A stretch of 64,000 nt of DNA, from positions 124,001 to 188,000 of the forward strand of contig JAUYSK010000028.1 of NCBI GenBank assembly GCA_030696345.1. Reading direction: 5' to 3'. The notes below the pieces were generated by a model. It had not been told where the DNA came from. It worked only from the letters and a program-made list of their open reading frames with translations, and searched no databases. The stretch is from Azonexus sp. (GTDB lineage: Bacteria > Pseudomonadota > Gammaproteobacteria > Burkholderiales > Rhodocyclaceae). This document shows positions 1 to 11,059 of the stretch, piece after piece (position 1 is the stretch's first letter; the number at the start of each line of letters is the position of its first letter). The position numbers and the translations under genes were made by a program.

Positions 1-1
1 C

Positions 2-442
2 AGCGGCAACCTGCCGTACAAGAGCATGTACATCGCGCTGCCGGAAACAGCCGATGTCCGGATCTGGCTGGAGCGCTACATCAACGCTGCCGGCAGTACC
101 GAGATCGTCGACGACGCCAAACTCGCCGATGGCACTTTCCAGCAACTTTCTGACAGTCGCCTGAAGACAATTCTCAGCGTCAATGCCCAGGGCCGCGTGC
201 GCGAATATCGCCTGCAGCTCAATTACCGCTTCCAGGTGGTCAATGCCAAGGGCCAGGTCGTGATGCCGGCCAACGAAATCAACCTGAGTCGCGACATTAC
301 TTTCGATGACTCCAACATCCTGGCCAAGGATCTGGAAGAAGGCCTGCTCTGGCGCGACATGAATAACGATCTGGTCAACCAGATCATGCGTCGTCTTTCC
401 ATCGTCAAGCCGAAGAACCCCGACCTCGAAGAAGACGAATAA
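2..442 (+). CDS. lptE: LPS-assembly lipoprotein LptE, C-terminal part (5' truncated by window)
   Basis: Open frame runs off the window start (SGNLPYKSMYIALPE...); LptE-like sequence immediately upstream of holA. Confidence 0.8.
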   Translation, partial: SGNLPYKSMYIALPETADVRIWLERYINAAGSTEIVDDAKLADGTFQQLSDSRLKTILSVNAQGRVREYRLQLNYRFQVVNAKGQVVMPANEINLSRDITFDDSNILAKDLEEGLLWRDMNNDLVNQIMRRLSIVKPKNPDLEEDE

Positions 443-1449
443 TGCTGCTCAAGGGCGAGCAACTGGCGGCGCACCTCGAACGGGAACTGCGCCCGCTCTA
501 CGTTCTTTACGGCGACGACCCGTTGCTGGTCATCGAAGCGGCCGACGCCATCCGTGCCAAATCGCGCCAGCAGGGCTATAGCGAACGCGAAGTTCTCACC
601 GTGCTGCCGCAATTCGACTGGGGATCGTTGCTTGCCGCTGGCGGCAACATGTCCCTGTTCGGCGACAAGAAGCTGATCGACCTGCGCATTCCGACCGGCA
701 AGGTGGGCAAGGAGGGCAGCGCCGCGCTTCAGCAGTGGTGCCAGAATCTCTCGCTCGATAACCTGCTGCTGATCACCTTGCCCGAACTCGACTGGCGCGA
801 GGAAAAGGCCGTCTGGTTCACCGCGCTGGTCAATGCCGGCGTCGCCATCAAGCTGATCGCACCGCCGCTTGCCGAATTGCCCGGCTGGATCGCTGGTCGT
901 CTGCGTCGGCAACAGCAAAGCGCTGACCTGGAAAGCCTGAAGTTCATCGCTGAGCGCGTCGAAGGCAATCTGCTGGCGGCCCATCAGGAAATCCAGAAAC
1001 TCGGCCTGCTCTATCCGACCGGTCAGCTAAGCATGGCCCAGGTGCGCGATGCCGTGCTCAACGTTGCCCGTTACGACATCGAAGGCCTGCGCGAAGCCCT
1101 GCTCTCCGGCGACGTCGCCCGCCTGACCCGGACACTGGACGGACTGATGCAGGAAGGTGAGGCGCCACCGCTGGTTCTGTGGGCGATGAGTGAGGAAATC
1201 CGCGCCCTGACGATCATTCGGGCCGGCATGGACGCCGGCAAACCGGTCGACATGCTGCTCAAGGATGCCAAAGTCTGGGGGCCGCGGGCCAATCCGGTGA
1301 AAAAAGCCCTGCAGAGGGTGTCCACCGCAGCACTCGAAAGCGCGCTGCAACACGCCGGAAAAATCGACCGACTGGCCAAGGGCATCGGTCACGGCAATAT
1401 CTGGGAAGAGTTCTTGCGGCTCGGCCTGCGCCTTACCGCAGCGAAATAA
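442..1449 (+). CDS. holA: DNA polymerase III subunit delta
   Basis: 335 aa, HolA-like N-terminus (YVLYGDDPLLVIEAADAIR); TAATG overlap with lptE. Confidence 0.93.
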   Translation: MLLKGEQLAAHLERELRPLYVLYGDDPLLVIEAADAIRAKSRQQGYSEREVLTVLPQFDWGSLLAAGGNMSLFGDKKLIDLRIPTGKVGKEGSAALQQWCQNLSLDNLLLITLPELDWREEKAVWFTALVNAGVAIKLIAPPLAELPGWIAGRLRRQQQSADLESLKFIAERVEGNLLAAHQEIQKLGLLYPTGQLSMAQVRDAVLNVARYDIEGLREALLSGDVARLTRTLDGLMQEGEAPPLVLWAMSEEIRALTIIRAGMDAGKPVDMLLKDAKVWGPRANPVKKALQRVSTAALESALQHAGKIDRLAKGIGHGNIWEEFLRLGLRLTAAK

Positions 1450-1689
1450 TCAGGGGGCGGCGTCGTTCGCCGGCGCGTCGGGTTCCAGATCTTCCCATAG
1501 GCAGGGAGACTCCTTGCGCACGTCGTGCAGCCCCGGTTTGGCTTCCCCCTGAACCAGGCATTCGCCCCGGCATTCTTCGGAAACCACCACCAATTTCATT
1601 TCTGCATCCACCTGACGTTCTCCGTCCCAGTAGCTACAAGTTGCGCAAACCTTGACTTCGGCCGGCAGTATCAATTTTTCAGCCATCAT
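1450..1689 (-). CDS. Small Cys-containing protein of unknown function
   Basis: C-terminal part of a minus ORF, restart at MMAEKLILPAEVKVCATCSYWDG; four paired Cys residues; rest of the ORF is antisense to proA. Confidence 0.55.
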   Translation of the reverse strand: MMAEKLILPAEVKVCATCSYWDGERQVDAEMKLVVVSEECRGECLVQGEAKPGLHDVRKESPCLWEDLEPDAPANDAAP

Positions 1690-1803
1690 GTCCCCGATGG
1701 AAAGCCCTGTTATCGTAGCGGATAAGAGTTTAGCCGCTTCCAGAAGTTCCCAGTAATTTAGCTGGCTATAATGTTTGTTCTTTTGCGCTGAACCCGGAAC
1801 ATC

Positions 1804-3060
1804 ATGGATATCAAGGACTACATGCAGACCGTCGGCCGCCAGGCCCGTGCTGCCTCGCGCCGCCTGGCGACGGCCTCGACGGCTGAAAAGAACGCAGCCC
1901 TGCAGCATATCGCCGCCGCCATCCGCCGCGAAAAGGCCGCACTGGTCGCCGCCAATCAGGAAGATCTGGCTGCCGCTCGTGCCAGCGGCCTCGAAACCGC
2001 CATGCTTGACCGCCTGACCCTTTCCGAAAAAGGGGTCGACAGCATGGCTGCTGGCGTCGAGCAGGTTGCGACGCTGCCCGATCCGATTGGCGAGATGGGT
2101 GAATTCAAGTTCCAGCCTTCCGGCATCCAGGTAGGCAAGATGCGCGTGCCGCTCGGCGTCGTCGGCATCATTTATGAAGCCCGCCCGAACGTCACGGCCG
2201 ATGCCGCAGCACTCTGCCTGAAATCCGGCAACGCGGCGATCCTGCGCGGCGGTTCCGAGGCGATCCGCTCCAACCGTGCCATCGCCGCCCTGGTTCAGGA
2301 AGGCCTGCTCGCCGCCGGCCTGCCAGCTGACTGTGTTCAAGTCATCAACACGACCGATCGTGCCGCCGTTGGCGAGTTGATCACCATGCGCGAGTTCGTC
2401 GATGTCATCGTGCCGCGCGGCGGCAAGGGCTTGATCGCCCGCCTGTTGGCCGAATGTCGCGTGCCGATGATCCAGCACCTCGATGGCAACTGCCACGTCT
2501 ATCTGGAAGAGGAAGCCGATCCGAACAAGGCGCTGAAGATCGTCGAAAATTCCAAGACCCAGCGCTATGGCACCTGTAATACCGCCGAGTCCTTGCTCGT
2601 TGACCGCGGTGTCGCCACCATGCTGCTGCCGGCAGTCGCCCACATGCTGACCGGCAAGGGTGTCGAGATTCGTGGTTGCGCTGAAACCTGCGCCATCGTC
2701 AAGGAAGCGAAAGCAGCAACCGACGAGGATTACTACACTGAATTCCTGGCGCCGATCATTTCGGTCAAGGTCGTGGCCGACATTGATGAAGCCATTGCCC
2801 ACATCAACCAGTATTCCTCGCACCACACCGAATCCATTGTTACCGACAACCATCCGAAAGCCATGCGCTTCCTGCGTGAAGTGGACTCGGCCTCGGTCAT
2901 GATCAATTCCTCGACGCGCTTTGCCGATGGTTTCGAATACGGCCTGGGCGCCGAAATCGGCATTTCGACCGACAAGATCCACGCCCGTGGCCCGGTCGGC
3001 CTGGAGGGGCTGACCAGCCAGAAATGGATCGTCCTCGGCGACGGTCACGTGCGCGGCTAA
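1804..3060 (+). CDS. proA: Gamma-glutamyl phosphate reductase
   Basis: 418 aa, aldehyde-dehydrogenase-like ProA motifs ([48 protein letters not shown]). Confidence 0.96.
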   Translation: MDIKDYMQTVGRQARAASRRLATASTAEKNAALQHIAAAIRREKAALVAANQEDLAAARASGLETAMLDRLTLSEKGVDSMAAGVEQVATLPDPIGEMGEFKFQPSGIQVGKMRVPLGVVGIIYEARPNVTADAAALCLKSGNAAILRGGSEAIRSNRAIAALVQEGLLAAGLPADCVQVINTTDRAAVGELITMREFVDVIVPRGGKGLIARLLAECRVPMIQHLDGNCHVYLEEEADPNKALKIVENSKTQRYGTCNTAESLLVDRGVATMLLPAVAHMLTGKGVEIRGCAETCAIVKEAKAATDEDYYTEFLAPIISVKVVADIDEAIAHINQYSSHHTESIVTDNHPKAMRFLREVDSASVMINSSTRFADGFEYGLGAEIGISTDKIHARGPVGLEGLTSQKWIVLGDGHVRG

Positions 3061-3097
3061 ACATTTTTCAAACCAATAACATTCGGAGCAAAACAGC

Positions 3098-3556
3098 ATG
3101 GCAATCACCTGGACCAAAGACCTGGACACCGGCATTGATGTCATTGACCAGCAACATCGGCGCATCGTTGACTTCATCAACGACCTTGAAGCCGCCCAGA
3201 TCCTCAAGGACCCGGAAAAAATCAAACAAGTCGTCTACGACTGTGTCGATTACACGCTGTCGCATTTCGCCTTCGAGGAAAGCCTCCAGGAAGAAGCCGG
3301 CTACCAGTACTGCAAGCCGCACAAGAAGGTGCACCAACTGTTCACCCGCAAGGTTTCCGAATATCAGGATCGCCTGGCCCTGGGCGACGATGTCGCCGAG
3401 GAACTGCACGGCATGCTGGCCCGTTGGCTGGTCAACCACATCAAGCGGGACGACGCGGACTACGTTGCTGCGGTCAAGGGCAACATGGTGTCGCTGATCC
3501 AGGAAAAAGAAGTCAAGAAGGAAACCGGCGGCTGGTTCCGGCGCTTCTTCAAATAA
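3098..3556 (+). CDS. Bacteriohemerythrin
   Basis: Hemerythrin signature: [24 protein letters not shown]. Confidence 0.92.
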   Translation: MAITWTKDLDTGIDVIDQQHRRIVDFINDLEAAQILKDPEKIKQVVYDCVDYTLSHFAFEESLQEEAGYQYCKPHKKVHQLFTRKVSEYQDRLALGDDVAEELHGMLARWLVNHIKRDDADYVAAVKGNMVSLIQEKEVKKETGGWFRRFFK

Positions 3557-3558
3557 GC

Positions 3559-4734
3559 ATGAGCCGGCCGTCATTCAACTGGGCAGACCCGCTGCTGCTC
3601 GATAGCCAGCTGGCCGCCGATGAGCGCATCGTTCGCAACGCCGCCTATGATTACGCCCAGAAAAAGCTGATGCCGCGTGTCCGCGATGCCTTCCGCCACG
3701 AACACACCGATCTGCGGATTTTTCCCGAGATGGGCGAGATGGGGCTGCTCGGCTGCATGTTGCCGCCGGCGTATGGTGGCGCCGGCCTGAATTACGTTTC
3801 CTACGGCTTGGTTGCCCGCGAAATCGAGCGCGTCGACTCGGGCTATCGCTCGATGATGAGCGTCCAGTCGTCGCTGGTCATGGTGCCGATTTACCTGTTC
3901 GGTTCCGAGGAACAGCGCCAGAAATATCTACCCAAGCTCGGCAGCGGCAAGCTGATCGGCTGCTTTGGCCTGACCGAGCCGAATTCCGGCTCCGACCCGG
4001 CCAGCATGGCGACGCGTGCCCGGGCCGTACCCGGCGGCTGGAAGTTGTCCGGCAGCAAGATGTGGATCACCAATTCACCGATTGCCGACGTCTTTGTGGT
4101 CTGGGCCAAGGATGACGAAGGCCTGATCCGTGGCTTCATTCTCGACAAAGGCATGGGTGGCCTGTCGGCGCCGGTCATCAAGGGCAAGGTTGGCCTGCGC
4201 ACCTCGGTCACCGGCGAAATCGTCATGGACGAAGTCTTCGTGCCGAATGAAAACCTGCTGCCCAATGTCGCCGGCCTGAAAGGCCCGTTCGCCTGCCTCG
4301 ACTCGGCCCGTTACGGCATCGCCTGGGGCGCTCTCGGTGCCGCTGAATTCTGCTGGCACACGGCGCGGCAATACACGCTGGACCGCAAGCAGTTCGACCG
4401 GCCGTTAGCCGCCAACCAGCTGGTACAGAAAAAATTGGCCGACATGCAGACTGAAATCACCATGGCCATTCAGGGTTGCCTGCGCCTTGGCCGGATGAAG
4501 GACGACGGCAGCGCCACGCCGGAAATCACTTCGATGATGAAGCGCAATTCCTGTGGTAAATCGCTCGACATTGCCCGCACGGCACGCGACATGCTCGGCG
4601 GCAATGGTATTTCGGACGATTTCGGCGTCATCCGCCACCTCGTCAATCTGGAAGTGGTGAATACCTACGAAGGCACGCACGACATCCACGCCCTCATTCT
4701 CGGCCGGGCGCAGACGGGGATTTCGGCGTTTTGA
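3559..4734 (+). CDS. gcdH: Acyl-CoA dehydrogenase, probably glutaryl-CoA dehydrogenase
   Basis: Acyl-CoA dehydrogenase motifs ([34 protein letters not shown]); GCDH-like. Confidence 0.88.
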   Translation: MSRPSFNWADPLLLDSQLAADERIVRNAAYDYAQKKLMPRVRDAFRHEHTDLRIFPEMGEMGLLGCMLPPAYGGAGLNYVSYGLVAREIERVDSGYRSMMSVQSSLVMVPIYLFGSEEQRQKYLPKLGSGKLIGCFGLTEPNSGSDPASMATRARAVPGGWKLSGSKMWITNSPIADVFVVWAKDDEGLIRGFILDKGMGGLSAPVIKGKVGLRTSVTGEIVMDEVFVPNENLLPNVAGLKGPFACLDSARYGIAWGALGAAEFCWHTARQYTLDRKQFDRPLAANQLVQKKLADMQTEITMAIQGCLRLGRMKDDGSATPEITSMMKRNSCGKSLDIARTARDMLGGNGISDDFGVIRHLVNLEVVNTYEGTHDIHALILGRAQTGISAF

Positions 4735-5887
4735 GGGCGTACACCGCAGCAATCAGCCCGGCGGCAAGCAGCAGTGCCGCCGGCAGCGCAAACTGAACGG
4801 ATTGCCAAGCCGGCAGCAACTGGCTGGCGAAGCCGATCCGGAAAAATGTACCGAGTGCCGTCACGGCAAAAAAACTGCCCATGAACACCCCTTCGGCACC
4901 GCGCGAACCCGCTGCCGAGGCATTTTCCATCAACCCGGCAAAGGCCAGTGCCCAACCTGCCCCGGCCAGCACCTGAAACAAAATCAGCATTTCCAGGCTG
5001 TCGACCGCTGTTGTCGCGTAACTGGCTATTGCCGTCAGCAAGATGCCGGCCGTTGCACCCGGCAAGGTGCCAACCCGTTCGAAAAATTTTCCCGCCACCG
5101 GCAGAACTGCGAAGAAACCAAGCCACAGCAAGGGCATCAGCCAGGGCAGCATTTCCCTTGTCGCATGGGCAAGATACAGCGACGAAGCATTGACTGAGGC
5201 ATGAATCTGAAAGCCGAGAACGGCCAGCGTCAGCACGAGCAGCAACGGCAAGTAAGCGACGAAGGAAATCGGCCGCTGCGCCGGTTCTTCGACCGGCACG
5301 CCCCGCAGGTCCGACACCCGCAACAAGACAAGGACCGCGACCAGCAGGGTCAGGGCCGACAGGGCAAACGGCAAGCGAACATCAACGCCCTTCAGCCACA
5401 GCCCAAGGAAGGGCGAGAGCGCCGCCGCCAGCGCCATCCCGCCGGCGTACCAGAGCACCAACCCCGCCTGCTGCTCCCGGCGGGCTGCCTTGGCCAGCAG
5501 AACCAGCGTCGGGGCGCGAACCACCGAAGCCGTCACGACCCAGAGCAGCAGCAAGGCCAGTAGAGCGGCGGACGATAGGCCGGCCGCCATCGGCAAGAGC
5601 AGGAAGGCAACGGCCGACAGCGTCGTCAGCACCAGCAGCAGGCGCGCCAGCCTGCGATAGCCCTCGCTCAAGCGGTCGGCGATAACGCCGAAGGCGATGT
5701 CCATCACGGCAAAAATCAGCTGGTCGAGCATCAGCAGCAGCGGTAGCCAACTGGCGGCAATACCTGCAGCCGAGAGCAGACCGGGGAGATAGAGGACATA
5801 GACCGTCCAGCCCAGCGTGAAGAAAAACTGCACACCGGCCAGCGCCAGCCCGCTACCTCGTTTCGCCTCGTCGGCCAATTCGCCCAT
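4694..5887 (-). CDS. MFS transporter
   Basis: 397 aa, ~12 hydrophobic segments; 3' end overlaps gcdH by ~40 bp in convergent orientation. Confidence 0.75.
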   Translation of the reverse strand: MGELADEAKRGSGLALAGVQFFFTLGWTVYVLYLPGLLSAAGIAASWLPLLLMLDQLIFAVMDIAFGVIADRLSEGYRRLARLLLVLTTLSAVAFLLLPMAAGLSSAALLALLLLWVVTASVVRAPTLVLLAKAARREQQAGLVLWYAGGMALAAALSPFLGLWLKGVDVRLPFALSALTLLVAVLVLLRVSDLRGVPVEEPAQRPISFVAYLPLLLVLTLAVLGFQIHASVNASSLYLAHATREMLPWLMPLLWLGFFAVLPVAGKFFERVGTLPGATAGILLTAIASYATTAVDSLEMLILFQVLAGAGWALAFAGLMENASAAGSRGAEGVFMGSFFAVTALGTFFRIGFASQLLPAWQSVQFALPAALLLAAGLIAAVYALKTPKSPSAPGRE

Positions 5888-5957
5888 CGCGCCGCCTCAT
5901 TTCAAAGTTCGCATTCGACGCATGATAATCTAGCAACCCGCTCCGCCAAGGACCGCC

Positions 5958-6437
5958 ATGAACAACACCCATTACCAGGCCATCGTCGCCGCCCCTGCTT
6001 TCGCGCTCGGCATCCAGTGCAACGGTGACGAAATTACCGGTATCGACTTTCTAGAACCGCAACCGGAACAGCCGGCTGAAACGCCGCTCGCCGCTGAAGC
6101 CGTGCGCCAGTTGCGCGCCTATCTGGCTGACCCGGCCGCCGCCTTCGGCTTACCACTGCGCCCGTCTGGCACCACTTTTCAACGTCGCGTCTGGGGCGAA
6201 ATTGCCGCCATTCCACTCGGCGAAACGCACACCTACGGTCAACTGGCCAAAAACCTCAAAAACGCGCCACGTGCCGTGGGCCAGGCTTGCGGCGCCAATC
6301 CGTTCCCGGTGGTCGTTCCTTGTCATCGCGTCATCGCTACCGGTGGCGGCCTCGGGGGCTTCGCCCGCGAACGCGGCGGCTTTCTGCTTGAGGTCAAACG
6401 CTGGCTGCTGCAACATGAAAACTGCCTCCCCGGCTGA
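5958..6437 (+). CDS. ogt: Methylated-DNA--[protein]-cysteine S-methyltransferase
   Basis: Active-site motif NPFPVVVPCHRVIATGG. Confidence 0.92.
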   Translation: MNNTHYQAIVAAPAFALGIQCNGDEITGIDFLEPQPEQPAETPLAAEAVRQLRAYLADPAAAFGLPLRPSGTTFQRRVWGEIAAIPLGETHTYGQLAKNLKNAPRAVGQACGANPFPVVVPCHRVIATGGGLGGFARERGGFLLEVKRWLLQHENCLPG

Positions 6438-7323
6438 TCTCGCCGAAATCGACAACTTCTGCGACGCCCTTTGGCTGGAAGATGGCCTGGCCAAGGCGAC
6501 GCTCGACAGCTACCGTTCCGACCTCAGCCGACTCTCTCTCTGGCTGGCCGAAAACAGCCACGAGCCCTTGCTCGACATCCGCGAAGCGACGCTCTCCGGC
6601 TTCATCGCCCACCTCTCACGCCACACCCGCGCCACCTCGCAATCACGCTACCTATCGACGCTGCGCCGCTTCTATCGCTGGCAGCTTGGCCGCGGCCGTA
6701 TCGTTGCCGATCCGACGCTGAAACTGCTCAACCCGGCCCGTCCTTCCCGGTTGCCCAAGGTCACTTCCGAAAAGCAGGTCGACAGCCTGCTCAACGCCCC
6801 GGACATCGACACCGCGCTTGGACTGCGCGACCGCGCCATGCTCGAAACCATCTACGCCACCGGCCTGCGCGTCTCCGAACTGGTCAATCTCAAGTTGCAT
6901 GAAGTCGGCTTCAACGAAGGCGTACTGCGCGCCCTCGGCAAGGGCAGCAAGGAGCGTCTGGTGCCGCTCGGCGAACTCGCCATCGACTGGCTGACGCGCT
7001 ACCTCAACGAAGCCCGGCCGGAAATCCTCAAGGGCCAGCAAAGCGACGCGCTGTTCGTCACCGCTCGCGGCGGCGCCATGACCCGTCAGGCTTTCTGGCA
7101 ACTGATCAAGCGCTACGCCGTGATCGCCGGCATCGCGCCGGAGAAACTCTCACCCCACGTCCTGCGCCACGCCTTCGCCACCCACCTGCTAAACCACGGC
7201 GCCGACCTCCGCGTCGTCCAGTTGCTGCTCGGCCATGCCGACATCTCGACAACGCAGATCTATACCCACGTCGCGCGGGAACGCCTGAAGAGCCTGCATG
7301 CGATCCATCATCCGCGCGGCTGA
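6415..7323 (+). CDS. xerD: Site-specific tyrosine recombinase XerD
   Basis: Catalytic R..HxLR..H..Y: ATGLRVSELVNL, SPHVLRHAFATHLLNHGADLRVVQLLLGHADISTTQIYTHV. Confidence 0.93.
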   Translation: MKTASPADLAEIDNFCDALWLEDGLAKATLDSYRSDLSRLSLWLAENSHEPLLDIREATLSGFIAHLSRHTRATSQSRYLSTLRRFYRWQLGRGRIVADPTLKLLNPARPSRLPKVTSEKQVDSLLNAPDIDTALGLRDRAMLETIYATGLRVSELVNLKLHEVGFNEGVLRALGKGSKERLVPLGELAIDWLTRYLNEARPEILKGQQSDALFVTARGGAMTRQAFWQLIKRYAVIAGIAPEKLSPHVLRHAFATHLLNHGADLRVVQLLLGHADISTTQIYTHVARERLKSLHAIHHPRG

Positions 7324-7413
7324 AGCGCATTTCCACAACAAGGCCCAAGGCATATCATTACCCGTCGATCTGGCGCCCGTTAACCAAAAGCTTTTCACCA
7401 CGGAGAAAGCATC

Positions 7414-7617
7414 ATGAACAACTCAATTGCGACACTCGGTCGCGCAGCTGGCTTCGTCGGCATACTTTTATGCGTCGCTAGCAGCATCGCCCGACTTGCC
7501 GGAATGCACTGGATCGGCAGCTTCGAGACGGTCACGGTGTTGCAGGCCGGCGTCGCCGGAATGACCTTGGGCTGCTTCTGCCTGCTTTTTGTCCTGACCA
7601 GGGATATCGGCAAGTAA
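7414..7617 (+). CDS. Small membrane protein
   Basis: 67 aa with two hydrophobic segments. Confidence 0.5.
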   Translation: MNNSIATLGRAAGFVGILLCVASSIARLAGMHWIGSFETVTVLQAGVAGMTLGCFCLLFVLTRDIGK

Positions 7618-7645
7618 ACCCTGCCAGCCCTTCCAATAACACGCC

Positions 7646-8137
7646 ATGAACAAACCCGACCACGCCCCCGAAACTCAGGCCACCAAGTTCCTGAAAGCGC
7701 ACCGGATCGCCTTTTCCAGCCATCTTTACGCCTACGAAGAGCACGGCGGCACCAAGGTCTCGGCACGGGAACTGAATGTCGACGAACATGCTGTCGTGAA
7801 AACATTGGTTTTCGAAGATGAAAACGCCAAGCCGCTGATCGTGCTGATGCATGGCAACTGCAAGGTTTCAACCAAAGAACTGGCCCGACAGATTGGCTGC
7901 AAGAAGGTCGAGCCGTGCAAGCCTGAAGTGGCCAATCGCCACACCGGCTATCTGGTCGGCGGCACCAGCCCGTTTGGCACCAAAAAGGCGATGCCGATCT
8001 ACCTGGAAAAAACCATCCTCGATCTGCCGCTGATTTACATCAATGGCGGCAGACGCGGTTTTCTCGTTGGCGTGCATCCGCACGACATCCTTCGCGAACT
8101 GCAAGCCAAGCCGGTCGAAGCCGCGTTGGCTAAATAG
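7646..8137 (+). CDS. Aminoacyl-tRNA deacylase, YbaK/EbsC family
   Basis: YbaK-like: VVKTLVFED, GYLVGGTSPFGTKK. Confidence 0.85.
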   Translation: MNKPDHAPETQATKFLKAHRIAFSSHLYAYEEHGGTKVSARELNVDEHAVVKTLVFEDENAKPLIVLMHGNCKVSTKELARQIGCKKVEPCKPEVANRHTGYLVGGTSPFGTKKAMPIYLEKTILDLPLIYINGGRRGFLVGVHPHDILRELQAKPVEAALAK

Positions 8138-8480
8138 AGCGTTCGATGATCACGCCGACGCGTTTGACGCCCGGCATCATGCCCAGTTTGGCGACGGAAA
8201 CACGCACCCAATGGACGGCAAAGGTTTCGAGCAGATAGCTCGCAACATGCTCGGCCAGCGCTTCCAGGAGGTTGAAATGGCTGCTCGACAGATCGCCGCG
8301 CAGGCGCTCGACGACAACTGCGTAATCGACGGTATCGCGGATATCGTCGCTGGCCCCGGCCGATGCGGTCGACACCCCGATCTGCAGTGAAATCTCGACC
8401 GTCTGCGCCACAGCTTTCTCGCGCGGATAGATCCCTATCCACGTTTCGGCGCGCAGTTCTTCGATGAAAATGATGTCCAT
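8130..8480 (-). CDS. folB: Dihydroneopterin aldolase
   Basis: MDIIFIEELRAETWIGIYPREK..., FolB-like, next to plsY as often seen. Confidence 0.88.
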   Translation of the reverse strand: MDIIFIEELRAETWIGIYPREKAVAQTVEISLQIGVSTASAGASDDIRDTVDYAVVVERLRGDLSSSHFNLLEALAEHVASYLLETFAVHWVRVSVAKLGMMPGVKRVGVIIERSI

Positions 8481-8546
8481 AAGGCGGTCGACCGCAGCAG
8501 CGGTGTAAAATTTGGCGCGATTGTACCTCAGCGACCTAAAGCGCCC

Positions 8547-9143
8547 ATGCAAACCCTCCTCGCCATTCTCGCCGCCTACCTGCTCGGTTCCGTTCCCTTT
8601 GCCATGATCTCCTCCAGGCTGTTCGGGCTGGCGGATCCGCGCACTTACGGTTCGGGCAATCCTGGTGCCACCAACGTCTTGCGCAGCGGCAACAAGAAAG
8701 CCGCGCTATTCACGCTGATCGGCGATGCGCTGAAAGGCTGGGTCGCCGTCTTCGTCGCCCAGCAGATGGGCCTCAGCAATACCGTGGTCGGCCTGGTCGC
8801 ACTGGCTGTTTTCCTCGGCCATCTCTACCCGGTTTTCCTGAAATTCAAGGGCGGCAAGGGAGTTGCCACCGCGGCCGGCGTACTGATTGGCCTCGACCCG
8901 GTGCTCGGCCTGGCAGTCGCTGGCACTTGGGCCTTTGTCGCCTTTGCCTCGCGCTATTCATCGCTCGCCGCCGTCATTGCCGCCGCATCAGCACCACTCT
9001 GGTCAGCATTGATGCATGGTGCCGGCGGTCAGCTCATCGTCGTCGCCATCCTCTCCATGGCACTGATCGGCAAGCACTGGCAGAACATTCAGCGTCTGCT
9101 GGCGGGCCAGGAGTCAAAAATCGGCAGCAAGAAAAAAGCCTAG
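8547..9143 (+). CDS. plsY: Acyl-phosphate glycerol-3-phosphate acyltransferase
   Basis: [41 protein letters not shown]. Confidence 0.94.
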   Translation: MQTLLAILAAYLLGSVPFAMISSRLFGLADPRTYGSGNPGATNVLRSGNKKAALFTLIGDALKGWVAVFVAQQMGLSNTVVGLVALAVFLGHLYPVFLKFKGGKGVATAAGVLIGLDPVLGLAVAGTWAFVAFASRYSSLAAVIAAASAPLWSALMHGAGGQLIVVAILSMALIGKHWQNIQRLLAGQESKIGSKKKA

Positions 9144-10162
9144 CCCGAGATATCCATCAAGGGCCAGCGCGGCTGAACGGCGAAACTGCCGGCCGGCTTC
9201 GAAGGCGTGCCGGTCTGCAGACGCAGCGCGCCGGCCAGCGCGATCATCGCGCCGTTGTCAGTGCAAAACTCCAGCTCCGGGTAATAAACACGGAAGCGTT
9301 TGCGTTTTGCCTCCAGATCGAGGGTCGACCGCAGCTGTTTGTTGGCACCCACCCCGCCAGCTACCACCAGTTGTTTCAGGCCCGTCTGCTTCAGCGCCTT
9401 CAATGACTTCTTGACCAGCACCTCGACAATCGCTTCCTGAAAAGCGCGGGCGGCGTTAGCCTTGAATTCGTCGCTACCCAGATCGCCATGGTCACGGACC
9501 AGCGTCAGCACCGCAGTTTTCAGCCCGGAAAAACTGAAATTGAGGTCGCCGGAATGCTGCATTGGCCGCGGCAGTTCATAGACGCCCGGCTGCCCCAGTT
9601 CGGCCAGCTTCGACAGCAGCGCACCACCGGGATACGGCAGCCCCAGCATCTTGGCGCTCTTGTCGAACGCCTCGCCAGCGGCATCATCCAGCGTTTCGCC
9701 AAGCAGTTCGTATTTACCGACACCGGTCACCCGCATCAATTGCGTATGCCCACCGGAAACCAGCAGCGCCACAAACGGGAAGGTTGGCGGATCGCGCGAC
9801 AGCAGCGGCGAAAGCAGATGCCCTTCAAGGTGATGGACCGGAATGGTCGGTTTGTCGAGCGCCAGCGCCAGCGCTTCGGCAAAGGCACAGCCCACCAGCA
9901 GCGCCCCGGCCAGCCCGGGACCGCGTGTATAGGCCACGGCATCGATGTCTTCAAGTTTCCGCCCAGCCTGGGCTATCGCCTCGCGCAACAGCGGCACAAC
10001 CCGCCGAATGTGGTCGCGCGATGCCAGTTCCGGCACCACACCACCGTATTCGGCGTGCATCGCCACCTGCGAATGCAAAGTGTGCGACAAGAGCCCGGCT
10101 TCGCTGTCGTAGAGCGCAATACCGGTTTCGTCGCAGGAGGATTCAATACCGAGGACTAACAT
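9140..10162 (-). CDS. tsaD: tRNA N6-adenosine threonylcarbamoyltransferase
   Basis: [41 protein letters not shown]; start trimmed to MLVLGIESS. Confidence 0.95.
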   Translation of the reverse strand: MLVLGIESSCDETGIALYDSEAGLLSHTLHSQVAMHAEYGGVVPELASRDHIRRVVPLLREAIAQAGRKLEDIDAVAYTRGPGLAGALLVGCAFAEALALALDKPTIPVHHLEGHLLSPLLSRDPPTFPFVALLVSGGHTQLMRVTGVGKYELLGETLDDAAGEAFDKSAKMLGLPYPGGALLSKLAELGQPGVYELPRPMQHSGDLNFSFSGLKTAVLTLVRDHGDLGSDEFKANAARAFQEAIVEVLVKKSLKALKQTGLKQLVVAGGVGANKQLRSTLDLEAKRKRFRVYYPELEFCTDNGAMIALAGALRLQTGTPSKPAGSFAVQPRWPLMDISG

Positions 10163-10299
10163 CGGCGCGAATTTTAACACTTGGTCCTGCAGGGCTTTTT
10201 GAATATACTGCCCGGCTACCCGCAATTTAGCGGAACAATTTTTGTGCGCACTGCCGTTCACTTGACCTGGCAGGCGCCTAACGGAAGGGGGTGATTTAT

Positions 10300-10512
10300 A
10301 TGCCGAACATTCGTGTCAAGGAAAATGAGCCGTTTGAAGTTGCTATCCGCCGCTTTAAGCGTACTGTCGAAAAGACGGGTCTTCTGACCGAGCTGCGCGC
10401 CCGTGAGTTTTACGAAAAGCCCACGACCGAGCGTAAGCGTAAGGCTGCCGCTGCTGTCAAACGCCAGCACAAGCGCCTCCGTAGCCTGACCCTGCCGCCG
10501 AAGATGTACTGA
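10300..10512 (+). CDS. rpsU: 30S ribosomal protein S21
   Basis: [41 protein letters not shown]. Confidence 0.95.
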   Translation: MPNIRVKENEPFEVAIRRFKRTVEKTGLLTELRAREFYEKPTTERKRKAAAAVKRQHKRLRSLTLPPKMY

Positions 10513-10535
10513 TTCAGTACATCTTTATCGCCGAA

Positions 10536-10576
10536 AAAGCCGCCCGCCCTCAAAAGCCGGCGGCTTTGTCTTTTTT
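10536..10576 (+). terminator. Rho-independent terminator/attenuator after rpsU
   Basis: aaagccgcc...ggcggcttt stem followed by tcttttttc. Confidence 0.75.
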
Positions 10577-10606
10577 CCCGGCGCCTTTTTTCTGAAGAAA
10601 AGCAAA

Positions 10607-11053
10607 ATGAGCCTCAAAGTACGCATCACCGAAGACATGAAAACGGCCATGAAGGCCAAGGAAACCGCCAAGCTCGGCGCTATTCGCCTGCTGCTCGCTG
10701 CCCTCAAGCAGAAGGAAGTCGATGAGCGCATCGAACTCGACGACACGGCCGTCGTCGCCATCATCGAAAAGCTGACCAAGCAGCGCAAGGACAGCGTCAC
10801 CCAATACGAAGCCGCCGGCCGTCAGGAACTGGCCGATGCCGAGAAATTCGAAATCGCCATCCTCGCCGCTTATCTGCCGGAAAAAATGAGCAGCGAAGAC
10901 ACCGCCGCCGCTGTTGCCGCCGCTGTCGCCGAAACCGGCGCCAAAGGCCCGGCCGACATGGGCAAGCTGATGGCCATCCTGAAGCCTCGCCTTGCCGGCA
11001 AGGCGGACATGGCTGAGGTATCGAAGCTGGTCAAGGCGGCGCTTGCCGGTTAA
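10607..11053 (+). CDS. GatB/YqeY domain-containing protein
   Basis: 148 aa YqeY-like between rpsU and dnaG. Confidence 0.9.
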   Translation: MSLKVRITEDMKTAMKAKETAKLGAIRLLLAALKQKEVDERIELDDTAVVAIIEKLTKQRKDSVTQYEAAGRQELADAEKFEIAILAAYLPEKMSSEDTAAAVAAAVAETGAKGPADMGKLMAILKPRLAGKADMAEVSKLVKAALAG

Positions 11054-11059
11054 ATACGC

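Noticed and set aside
1690-3225. N-terminal ~500 codons of the 591-aa minus ORF 1450..3225
   Set aside because: Antisense shadow of proA; only the C-terminal MMAEKLI... segment outside proA looks like a gene.
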